5,679 bases of DNA from Thermoprotei archaeon (GTDB lineage Archaea; Thermoproteota; Thermoprotei; Thermofilales; B20-G17): contig QMSC01000095.1 in NCBI GenBank assembly GCA_003649515.1, forward strand, positions 1-5,679. Direction: 5' to 3'. The position numbers and the translations under genes are program-made. Below are positions 1-5,630 of this stretch, in pieces. Position 1 is the stretch's first letter. Each line of letters begins with the position of its first letter. The notes under the pieces were generated by a model. The model had not been told where the DNA came from and ran no database searches. It saw only the letters and a list, made by a program, of their open reading frames with translations.

Positions 1-1
1 A

Positions 2-532
2 TACCTGCATCTACCTTTACAGTCCGGTGACAACAAGGTTCTTGAGTATATGAATAGGAAGTACACTGTAGAGGAATACAACGAGATAGTTCATGCTTTT
101 AGAGAAAAATTCCCAAATCTATTCCTGGCAACCGATATAATAGTGGGTTTTCCCGGTGAAGGGGAGAGAGAATTCCAGAACACCGTAAGAGAATTGGAGA
201 AGATAAGGCCGGATAAAGTTCATGTGGCTAGATATACTCTTAGACCATTTTCGGATGGGTTTGTGAGAAAACAGGTACTGGAACCTGTGAAAAAAGCTAG
301 GTCCCAGATAATCTCTAAATTGGCTGAGAAAATAGCCTTAGAGCGTAACAAGAGGCATATAGGCAAGGTGGAGAATATGATAGTTATGGAGGTTAAAGAA
401 CAAGTTAAAGGAAGACTCTTGAACTTTAAGCCTGTAATAGTTGAAGGAAGAGCATCTCTAGGTCAGATAGTAAAGGTAAGAATAGTAAGGGCAACACCAA
501 TAGACCTACGTGGAGTGTTCTTTAAAACATGA
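2..532 (+). CDS. tRNA t6A37 methylthiotransferase, MtaB/CDKAL1-like, C-terminal part
   Basis: This is a radical-SAM, Fe-S enzyme of the MiaB/MtaB methylthiotransferase family. The archaeal members (e-MtaB) are known to add a methylthio group to t6A at position 37 of ANN-decoding tRNAs. The gene is cut by the left edge, and 176 codons in frame from base 2 to the TGA at 530-532 remain. The visible part opens with HLPLQSGD, the family signature near the end of the radical-SAM barrel, followed by YMNRKYT and TDIIVGFPGE (about residues 44-53). The last ~60 residues, rich in beta-forming and charged residues, fit a TRAM RNA-binding domain. The N-terminal UPF0004 domain and the CxxxCxxC cluster motif lie outside the window. 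The ATG at 50 is internal, since homology continues upstream of it. The gene converges on metG, with 48 bases between stops. The family is clear; the exact tRNA substrate is inferred from archaeal relatives. Confidence 0.9.
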   Translation, partial: YLHLPLQSGDNKVLEYMNRKYTVEEYNEIVHAFREKFPNLFLATDIIVGFPGEGEREFQNTVRELEKIRPDKVHVARYTLRPFSDGFVRKQVLEPVKKARSQIISKLAEKIALERNKRHIGKVENMIVMEVKEQVKGRLLNFKPVIVEGRASLGQIVKVRIVRATPIDLRGVFFKT

Positions 533-546
533 CTACTATCCTAAAT

Positions 547-566
547 CGAAAATAGGGCGAAAATAA
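547..566 (-). terminator. possible oligo-T terminator after metG
   Basis: On the minus strand, 14 bases past the metG stop, there are two short T-runs, TTATTTTCG and TATTTTCG, separated by a CCC. They form a small direct repeat (CGAAAATA on the plus strand at 547-554 and 558-565). Archaeal RNA polymerase often terminates at such T-rich stretches without a hairpin. The runs are only four T long, so the call is weak. Confidence 0.3.
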
Positions 567-580
567 CTGTTCGTGTAACG

Positions 581-2296
581 TCACATATGTGCACTTGGCA
601 CCAATCCCTTCTCCCGTATCTCCTCCAATCTTTCAATGAGGTTCTTAAGATCACGGTCACTTATTTTAAAGAACACAGGTGTAGGCTTCTTGATCCCGAT
701 TGGATGTGATACCGCTTCCCCAGCAATTTCCCATAACGCCTTAGATACCTCCCCCTCCTGTCCAATGAGCTCCCAAATCCTCTGAGCGCTTTGAGGTATG
801 AAAGGAGCTAATAATATCGCTAAGGCATAAATTATTCTGTAAGCAACCCCTAGTACTGTACCAGCCTTCGCTTTATCAGTTTTTACAAGCGCCCAGGGTT
901 GTTTATCGTTTAGATACTTATTACCCATCTTCGCAAGCTCTATGATCTGCATTAACGCCTCCCGGAACCTGAACTTTTCTATAAGTTCTCCAGCCTTTCG
1001 TTTCGTCTTCTTTATTGAATTTAATAGCTGTTCATCATACTTATCAGGATTCTCAACGCTCGGTACTTGACCTTCAAAGAACCTCCAAATCAGCGTAAGC
1101 GTACGGTGAATGAAATTCCCAATAATATCGTTTAAGTATACATTTATGGACTCTTGAAGCCCTTTCCAACTGAAGTTTATATCACGAACTTCAGGACGAT
1201 ACAGAATTAATGCAAATCGCCAATAGTCTGCTGGAAGCAGCTCAAGTGCTTCATCGATCCATATGCCCCATCTTCTACTCTTAGAAAACTTGTCACCTTC
1301 AAAGAGGAGATACTCAGTGGAAGCAACACTCCACGGAAGAACATAAGGCTCCTTTGAGGCTAACAATAGTGCCGGGAATATTATTGTGTGAAAAGGAATG
1401 TTGTCCTTACCTATGAAATACACGCTTTTCGTTTCCCTTGAAAACCAATATTGCTTCCAATCCTCTTCACGCCCTTTCTTCTTAAAGTACTCTATTGTGG
1501 CAGATATATACCCTAAGACCGCTTCCATCCATACATATATCGTCTTACCTTCAGCTCCGGGGAAGGGTGCTGGAATCCCCCATTTATTATCCCTAGTAAG
1601 AGAACGAGGCTCTAATCCCTCCTTAATCATGGCAAGGCTCATGTTTCGAGCATTTTCAGGCAAGTTCTTATTATTCTCAATATACTTCTTTATCTCATCT
1701 GCTAGCTTTGGAAGGTCGAAAAACCAGTGTAAAGTCTTTCTAATTTGAGGTTTCGCTCCACATATTGCACAACGAGCACCTACAAGTAACGTTGGGTTTA
1801 ACAGCCTTCCACAGTGCTCGCACTGGTCTCCTCGAGCGTTTTCGTAGCCACAGTAAGGGCACGTGCCTATGATAAATCTATCTGGTAGAAATATTTCATC
1901 TCTGGGACAATAAGGCATTTCGACTTCTTTATTGAAGACGTACTTGTTCTCGTAAACTTTGAGGTAAAAGTCCTTTACGAAATTCTTATGGACCTCATTT
2001 TCAGTTCGAGTGTAGTTATCGAACGATATCTCCCATCTCTCGAATAGGCTCTTCACTATTTCATGGTTCTTGTCAGTAAGCTCCTTTGGATTAATTTTCC
2101 TCTTGATGGCTTCTATTTCAATAGGCGTTCCATGCTCATCTGACCCACTCACGAAAACTACTTCATGCCCCCTCATTCTAAGATAGCGCGCGTAAACATC
2201 GGCAGATAGCACTGACCCTATCATGTTCCCTAAATGTGGAATCGCGTTAATGTAGGGCCATGCTGAACAAACTAGCCATCTCTCCTTCTTAGGCAA
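581..2296 (-). CDS. metG: methionyl-tRNA synthetase (class I)
   Basis: This cytoplasmic enzyme charges tRNA-Met with methionine using ATP, for both initiator and elongator tRNA. The 571-residue protein has every hallmark. An HLGN version of the HIGH motif is at residues 21-24 after WPYINAIP. The connective peptide has Cys pairs at 146/149 and 159/162 (CX2C-X9-CX2C, a zinc knuckle), plus C130 and the pair 176/179, which may form a second knuckle. IGKDNIPFH is at about 296-304 and KFSKS (KMSKS loop) at 336-340. W468 in KQPWAL fits the anticodon-recognition helix. The protein ends after the alpha-helical anticodon-binding domain and has no EMAP II/Arc1p-like tail, which many archaea encode separately. 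The start is TTG: an in-frame TAA lies four codons upstream, no ATG precedes the HLGN motif, and GAGGGGG stands 5 bases before it. It ends in TGA. It follows ahcY by 71 bases. Confidence 0.97.
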   Translation of the reverse strand: MPKKERWLVCSAWPYINAIPHLGNMIGSVLSADVYARYLRMRGHEVVFVSGSDEHGTPIEIEAIKRKINPKELTDKNHEIVKSLFERWEISFDNYTRTENEVHKNFVKDFYLKVYENKYVFNKEVEMPYCPRDEIFLPDRFIIGTCPYCGYENARGDQCEHCGRLLNPTLLVGARCAICGAKPQIRKTLHWFFDLPKLADEIKKYIENNKNLPENARNMSLAMIKEGLEPRSLTRDNKWGIPAPFPGAEGKTIYVWMEAVLGYISATIEYFKKKGREEDWKQYWFSRETKSVYFIGKDNIPFHTIIFPALLLASKEPYVLPWSVASTEYLLFEGDKFSKSRRWGIWIDEALELLPADYWRFALILYRPEVRDINFSWKGLQESINVYLNDIIGNFIHRTLTLIWRFFEGQVPSVENPDKYDEQLLNSIKKTKRKAGELIEKFRFREALMQIIELAKMGNKYLNDKQPWALVKTDKAKAGTVLGVAYRIIYALAILLAPFIPQSAQRIWELIGQEGEVSKALWEIAGEAVSHPIGIKKPTPVFFKISDRDLKNLIERLEEIREKGLVPSAHM

Positions 2297-2301
2297 AGTA
2301 A

Positions 2302-2308
2302 CCCCCTC
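2302..2308 (-). promoter_or_regulatory. ribosome binding site deciding the metG TTG start
   Basis: GAGGGGG on the minus strand ends 5 bases before the TTG. It partly matches the archaeal Shine-Dalgarno consensus GGAGGTG. Together with the in-frame TAA at 2309-2311 it fixes TTG 2296 as the start. Confidence 0.55.
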
Positions 2309-2327
2309 TTACTCATATTAGCCTACG

Positions 2328-2336
2328 CTATTAAAC
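2328..2336 (-). promoter_or_regulatory. TATA-like box for metG
   Basis: GTTTAATAG on the minus strand is centred about 36 bases upstream of the TTG start. The usual archaeal spacing of about 26 bases would place the transcript start near 2306, right at the GAGGGGG ribosome site, giving a leader of about ten bases. Readthrough from ahcY is the alternative. Confidence 0.4.
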
Positions 2337-2347
2337 GTTATTCAAGA

Positions 2348-2362
2348 ATTACTGCTAGTAAT
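2348..2362 (-). repeat. short perfect inverted repeat between ahcY and metG
   Basis: ATTACT and AGTAAT arms of 6 bases (2348-2353 and 2357-2362) flank a 3-base loop and begin 5 bases past the ahcY stop. The element lies just upstream of the metG TATA-like box. It could be a weak ahcY 3'-end hairpin or a dimeric regulator site. No strong T-run follows it, and a repeat this short can arise by chance. Confidence 0.3.
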
Positions 2363-2367
2363 AAGAG

Positions 2368-3678
2368 CTAAGTTCCCAACCTCCATGTTGCCAAATATTC
2401 TTTCTGCTCCTCTGTTAATTCGTCTATCCCCACTCCAAGGCTCTTAAGTTTAAGCTTGGCAATATAATTATCTATATCCCGTGGTAGGCTATAGACCCTG
2501 GGAGCCAGTTCCACGCCTTTCTCTACGAGGAATTTCACGGCCATAGCTTGGTTGGAAAAACTCATGTCCATCACCTCGCTTGGATGCCCCTCAGCAGCTA
2601 CTAGGTTCACAAGCCTTCCCTCAGCCAATAAGTAAACTCTCTTACCGTTCTTCAGTACGTACTCCTCCACATTGGTTCTTACCAGTCTTCTCTCCTTGGA
2701 TAAGGTCCTTAATGCTTCAAGATCTATCTCAACGTTGAAGTGCCCAGCGTTTGCAAGAATTACTCCATCCTTCATTAAAAGTATGTGCTCGCCACGAATA
2801 ACGTTCTTATTTCCAGTAGCTGTTATAAATACATCTCCTATTTTTGCCGCCTCTTTCATAGGCATTACCCTGAAGCCATCATATGTGGCTTCAAGAGCCT
2901 TTATCGGATCCACCTCAGTTATAATTACATGTGCTCCTAACCCTCTAGCGCGCATGGCTATACCTCTTCCACACCAGCCATATCCCGCCACTACCACGCG
3001 TTTTCCCGCTATCAATACGTTAGTTGCCCGTATAATTCCGTCAAGGGTGCTTTGACCAGTTCCATACCTGTTATCAAACAGGTACTTTGTTAGAGAGTCA
3101 TTTACGGCTATCACGGGGTATTGTAGTACTTTCTCCTTCTCCATCATTCTTATTCTAATAACCCCTGTGGTGGTTTCCTCAGTCCCTCCAATAGCGTTGT
3201 TCACTACTTCTGCTACGTTCACATCAAGACTTTCGCGAACTACCTCGACTTCTTCTCCTCCTGAGTTAAGATACAACTTGTGCAATGTAGATACTATGTC
3301 AGCTCCATCGTCCATAGTTATGTGAGGCTTGAAGTTTATGGCTTGCGCTATTGCCCAATAGTAATCTTGCGTGCTCATGCCACGCCATGCAAAGACCTTC
3401 ACTCCCTCTTGTGCCAGCGCAGCTGCCACGTCATCCTGCGTTGAAAGGGGATTTGAGGGAACTAATAATACCTCCGCCCCTCCGGCTCTTAGAGTCCTGA
3501 CAAGAACTGCTGTCTCCTTAGTTACGTGAAGCGAGGCGCTTATTCTGATACCCTTCAGTGGTAGACTTTCTGAAAACTCCTCTCGTATTAGCCTTAGTAC
3601 AGGCATGTACTGCTCTGCCCATCTTATTTTCTTGAAACCCTCTTCCGCGAGTTTTAGGTCCTTCACTTTAAAATCCAC
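2368..3678 (-). CDS. ahcY: adenosylhomocysteinase (S-adenosyl-L-homocysteine hydrolase)
   Basis: This NAD-dependent cytoplasmic enzyme splits S-adenosylhomocysteine, the product of SAM-dependent methylation, into homocysteine and adenosine. Numbering is for the 436-residue form. H51 lies in SLHVTKETAVL, DDGAD is at 123-127, GGTEETTTG at 164-172, NDSLTKYLFDN (K198, D202, N203) at 193-203, the Rossmann loop GYGWCGRG at 232-239, AGHFN at 312-316 and EGHPSEVMDMSF at 364-375. It ends TWRLGT, the short archaeal/bacterial form without the eukaryotic KPDHYRY-type tail. An upstream in-frame GTG at 3708 would add ten residues. GTG 3678 is preferred because MDFKVKDLKLAEEG lines up with family N-termini as I recall them, GGCGGT lies 4 bases before it, and a TATA-like box predicts a transcript starting downstream of 3708. 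It ends in TAG. In some archaea the family acts on S-inosylhomocysteine, so that substrate is possible. Confidence 0.96.
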   Translation of the reverse strand: MDFKVKDLKLAEEGFKKIRWAEQYMPVLRLIREEFSESLPLKGIRISASLHVTKETAVLVRTLRAGGAEVLLVPSNPLSTQDDVAAALAQEGVKVFAWRGMSTQDYYWAIAQAINFKPHITMDDGADIVSTLHKLYLNSGGEEVEVVRESLDVNVAEVVNNAIGGTEETTTGVIRIRMMEKEKVLQYPVIAVNDSLTKYLFDNRYGTGQSTLDGIIRATNVLIAGKRVVVAGYGWCGRGIAMRARGLGAHVIITEVDPIKALEATYDGFRVMPMKEAAKIGDVFITATGNKNVIRGEHILLMKDGVILANAGHFNVEIDLEALRTLSKERRLVRTNVEEYVLKNGKRVYLLAEGRLVNLVAAEGHPSEVMDMSFSNQAMAVKFLVEKGVELAPRVYSLPRDIDNYIAKLKLKSLGVGIDELTEEQKEYLATWRLGT

Positions 3679-3682
3679 GTCT

Positions 3683-3690
3683 ACCGCCTT
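3683..3690 (-). promoter_or_regulatory. ribosome binding site supporting ahcY GTG 3678
   Basis: AAGGCGGT on the minus strand stands 4 bases before GTG 3678. It is an imperfect match to GGAGGT. The alternative GTG at 3708 has only T-rich sequence before it and no purine-rich site. Confidence 0.45.
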
Positions 3691-3712
3691 CCCTAAAAAC
3701 AGTATCACGGTG

Positions 3713-3721
3713 AAATAAAAG
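3713..3721 (-). promoter_or_regulatory. TATA-like box for ahcY
   Basis: CTTTTATTT on the minus strand is centred 39 bases upstream of GTG 3678. With about 26 bases from box to transcript start, the RNA would begin near 3691, leaving a leader of about 13 bases that contains the AAGGCGGT site. GTG 3708 would then lie upstream of the transcript. A second candidate is TTTAACA, about 12 bases further upstream. Confidence 0.45.
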
Positions 3722-3733
3722 ATTTGTTAAATT

Positions 3734-3746
3734 GAGAAAATGAAAA
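3734..3746 (-). terminator. oligo-T stretch directly after mtnP
   Basis: TTTTCATTTTCTC on the minus strand begins at the base after the mtnP TAA. This is a T-rich stretch of the kind that ends archaeal transcripts. It lies just upstream of the ahcY TATA-like box, so termination and re-initiation would be packed into 68 bases. Confidence 0.4.
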
Positions 3747-4553
3747 TTATAGGAATGCGGTTTTAAGAGTATCAAGACATTTACACTTACGTTGCCGAGG
3801 TACTTTCGGTATAACTGAATAGAGCAATTTCTTAGCCTTTTCTACGTTCTCTGACATTACTTTAACAACTTCCTCTGCGGTCACTATTCTTTCCGCCCAT
3901 ATATCGTAGTCGGTGACCATGGCTATTAGCGCATAGCACATTCCTAACTCCCTTGCAAGATTTATCTCAGGAACCAGTGTCATCCCTATTATGTCGCACT
4001 TAAAAACATCCTTCCAGATCCTAGATTCAGCTTTTGTGGAGAAGCGAGGGCCTTCAATACAAATATAGCTCCCCTTCTCGTGTAACGTTATGCCTAATTC
4101 CTTCGCCTCCTTAGAGATAATGTCCCTAAGCTCAGGACAGAAGGGATCAAGACCAATTTGAATATGCGCTACCTTCGGGCCGTCGTAGAATGTATATTCA
4201 CGACTCTTTGTCATATCAACGAACTGATCTGGTAGCACAAAGTCACCTGGTTTATAGTCCTCTCGAAGACTGCCTACTGCCGATACTGCAATTATTCGTT
4301 CAACGCCTACTTCTCGTAGAGCCCAGATGTTTGCTCTATAGTTTATTTTGTGTGGAGGGTACCTGTGCCCCCTTCCATGTCGAGGTAAGAAAGCTATCCT
4401 TACTCCCTTTAGGTAGCCTAGAAAGATATTATCTGAGGGATGTCCATAGGGTGTATGGATTTTCACTTCCATAGCTGACTCTACAATTGCTGGATCGTAA
4501 AGACCAGATCCTCCGATTATACCTATAAAGGGCTTTTCTTCACGTGCGCTCAT
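3747..4553 (-). CDS. mtnP: S-methyl-5'-thioadenosine phosphorylase, type II
   Basis: This enzyme splits methylthioadenosine with phosphate to adenine and methylthioribose-1-phosphate, salvaging the by-product of polyamine synthesis. Numbering is for the 268-residue form. GGSGLYDP is at 14-21, LPRHGRGH (phosphate contact) at 56-63, NYRANIWAL at 71-79, SAVGSL at 91-96, EGPRFST at 167-173, GMTLVPE at 190-196 and TDYD at 214-217. The tail carries C257-K-C259, the CXC motif of hyperthermophilic type II enzymes, and ends LKTAFL much as Sulfolobus MTAP II ends LKTALV. The Cys pair matching Sulfolobus C200-C262 is missing, replaced by R201 and L260. An in-frame TTG at 4616 would add 21 residues of low homology. 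ATG 4553 is preferred because its length (268) and N-terminus match the ~270-residue Sulfolobus enzyme, and GTGA sits 5 bases upstream. It ends in TAA. A broader purine nucleoside phosphorylase role is less likely. Confidence 0.95.
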   Translation of the reverse strand: MSAREEKPFIGIIGGSGLYDPAIVESAMEVKIHTPYGHPSDNIFLGYLKGVRIAFLPRHGRGHRYPPHKINYRANIWALREVGVERIIAVSAVGSLREDYKPGDFVLPDQFVDMTKSREYTFYDGPKVAHIQIGLDPFCPELRDIISKEAKELGITLHEKGSYICIEGPRFSTKAESRIWKDVFKCDIIGMTLVPEINLARELGMCYALIAMVTDYDIWAERIVTAEEVVKVMSENVEKAKKLLYSVIPKVPRQRKCKCLDTLKTAFL

Positions 4554-4583
4554 AGTTTTCACAGATACTTTAAAAGAATCCTG

Positions 4584-4592
4584 GTTTTTAAT
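4584..4592 (-). promoter_or_regulatory. TATA-like box for mtnP
   Basis: ATTAAAAAC on the minus strand is centred about 35 bases upstream of ATG 4553. It would give a leader of roughly nine bases, GTGAAAACT, whose GTGA can pair with the 16S rRNA tail. A competing box, CTAAATATTT near 4626-4635, would give a leader of about 50 bases. Either one places the transcript start downstream of TTG 4616. Confidence 0.35.
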
Positions 4593-4647
4593 TCTTCCAC
4601 TAATTTCGATCGTCAAGAAAGGAAGAAATATTTAGGTTAAATCTCTT

Positions 4648-4667
4648 AAAACTAAAAAATTAAAAAC
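4648..4667 (-). terminator. oligo-T terminator after porB
   Basis: Three T-runs of 5, 6 and 4 lie in 20 bases on the minus strand, starting 7 bases after the porB TAA. This is the clearest archaeal-type terminator in the window. It separates the por operon from mtnP. Confidence 0.6.
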
Positions 4668-4674
4668 ATTTATG

Positions 4675-5616
4675 TTATTGCTGAGCGCTTGTTGCTTTCT
4701 CTAACATCAGTAGCCTTTGCCAGGACTCCTCTATATCCCTCTTCAGTTTCTCTAAAAGCCATCGATTCTCGGGTAATAGTAGGTGTTTAAATCTTCCCTG
4801 AAGCTTCAAGTATTCCTCTACCGGAACAACCTTGGCTGGCTTTATGTTTATTTTATACCTTCCGTTCTCAACCTCATATATAGGGAAAATTAGCGTCTCT
4901 GTGGCAAGCCTTGCTATCTTAATCGTGAGCTTGGGATCGTATCTCCAGCCTAGAGTACAAGGTGCAAGTATGTGGAGAACGGCTGGACCATCCACTTCGA
5001 TCGCCTTTCTAACCTTATTTATAAGATCGGTCGGATAAGCTATGGATGCCGTTGCGGCATATGGTATTCCATGTGCTACAGCTATTCCTATTAAGTCCTT
5101 CTTCTTCTCAAGCTTTCCTGGAATAACTCTTCCAGCAGGACTGGTGGTTGTAGCTGCTCCTCGAGGCGTTGCACCAGACCTCTGAATACCCGTGTTCATG
5201 TAAGCCTCATTATCATAACATATGTATACAAAATCGTGTCCTCGCTCAAGGGCTCCTGAAAGCGCTTGTAAGCCTATATCAAATGTTCCGCCGTCACCAC
5301 CAAATACTATGACATCATACCTTTCCTTCCTGCCATACTTTTTCTCCAATATTTTAAAGGCCTCTACAATGCCACTGGCAACTGCTGCAGCATTTTCAAA
5401 AGCCACGTGAACCCATGGAACTTTCCAGCTATTATATGGGTAAATTGTAGTTGCAACCTCAACACATCCTGTAGCGTTCACTATTACTGTGGGCCCTCTA
5501 ATGGCTTTTAAAGCAAGCCGAGTAACTATTGCCGGTCCACATCCGGCACAAAGTCTGTGTCCAGGAAGCCTGTATTCCTCAAGAGGTATATCTTTAATAG
5601 TTTTCACAAACGCCAT
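4675..5616 (-). CDS. porB: pyruvate:ferredoxin oxidoreductase (pyruvate synthase), beta subunit
   Basis: This is the thiamine-pyrophosphate subunit of the multi-subunit PFOR, which converts pyruvate and CoA to acetyl-CoA and CO2 with ferredoxin, and can run in reverse. Numbering is for the 313-residue form. GHRLCAGCG holds C23 and C26, and C51 (ATGCVE) and C220 (APCTLGW) complete the four ligands expected for the proximal 4Fe-4S cluster. The CX2C-X24-C spacing matches PFOR. The TPP site is GGDGGTFDIG at about 106-115, followed by YICYDNEAYMNTGIQRSGATP, the Por-type signature. This argues for pyruvate rather than 2-oxoglutarate, although the related 2-ketoisovalerate enzyme (VorB) cannot be fully excluded. 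ATG 5616 is chosen because a perfect AGGAGGTGA ends 5 bases before it. GTG 5625, three codons upstream, lies inside that site. It ends in TAA. It follows porA by 12 bases. Confidence 0.94.
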   Translation of the reverse strand: MAFVKTIKDIPLEEYRLPGHRLCAGCGPAIVTRLALKAIRGPTVIVNATGCVEVATTIYPYNSWKVPWVHVAFENAAAVASGIVEAFKILEKKYGRKERYDVIVFGGDGGTFDIGLQALSGALERGHDFVYICYDNEAYMNTGIQRSGATPRGAATTTSPAGRVIPGKLEKKKDLIGIAVAHGIPYAATASIAYPTDLINKVRKAIEVDGPAVLHILAPCTLGWRYDPKLTIKIARLATETLIFPIYEVENGRYKINIKPAKVVPVEEYLKLQGRFKHLLLPENRWLLEKLKRDIEESWQRLLMLEKATSAQQ

Positions 5617-5621
5617 AATAT

Positions 5622-5630
5622 TCACCTCCT
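5622..5630 (-). promoter_or_regulatory. full-consensus Shine-Dalgarno site for porB
   Basis: AGGAGGTGA on the minus strand is a full-length match to the archaeal 16S rRNA tail complement, 5 bases before ATG 5616. Its first bases are shared with the TAG stop of porA (5629-5631). This points to coupled translation of the two subunits and excludes GTG 5625 as the start. Confidence 0.85.

Noticed and set aside
582..594. Overlapping palindromes CACATATGTG and GTGCAC at the metG 3' end
   Set aside because: They consist mostly of the last metG codons and are short enough to arise by chance; no flanking spacing or repeat copies support a binding site.
1398..1748. Plus-strand 116-codon open frame
   Set aside because: It lies wholly antisense to metG, including its zinc-knuckle region, has no recognisable family and no ribosome site; it is a shadow of the real gene.
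2275..2316. Out-of-frame ATG upstream of metG (2314-2316)
   Set aside because: It opens only a frame of about 14 codons that stops inside the start of metG, and it precedes the predicted transcript start, so a leader peptide is not supported.
2672..3055. Plus-strand 127-codon open frame
   Set aside because: It is antisense to the NAD-binding domain of ahcY and its composition is what the complementary strand of that gene would give.
4190..4474. Plus-strand 94-codon open frame
   Set aside because: It is antisense to the conserved core of mtnP and has no independent support.
4554..4674. Possible small RNA or riboswitch in the largest intergenic gap
   Set aside because: The 121 bases are AT-rich, without C/D-box motifs, tRNA-like arms or conserved SAM-riboswitch features; terminator and promoter elements explain them.
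4832..5410. Two plus-strand open frames of 68 and 62 codons
   Set aside because: Both are antisense to porB motifs and have no family resemblance.
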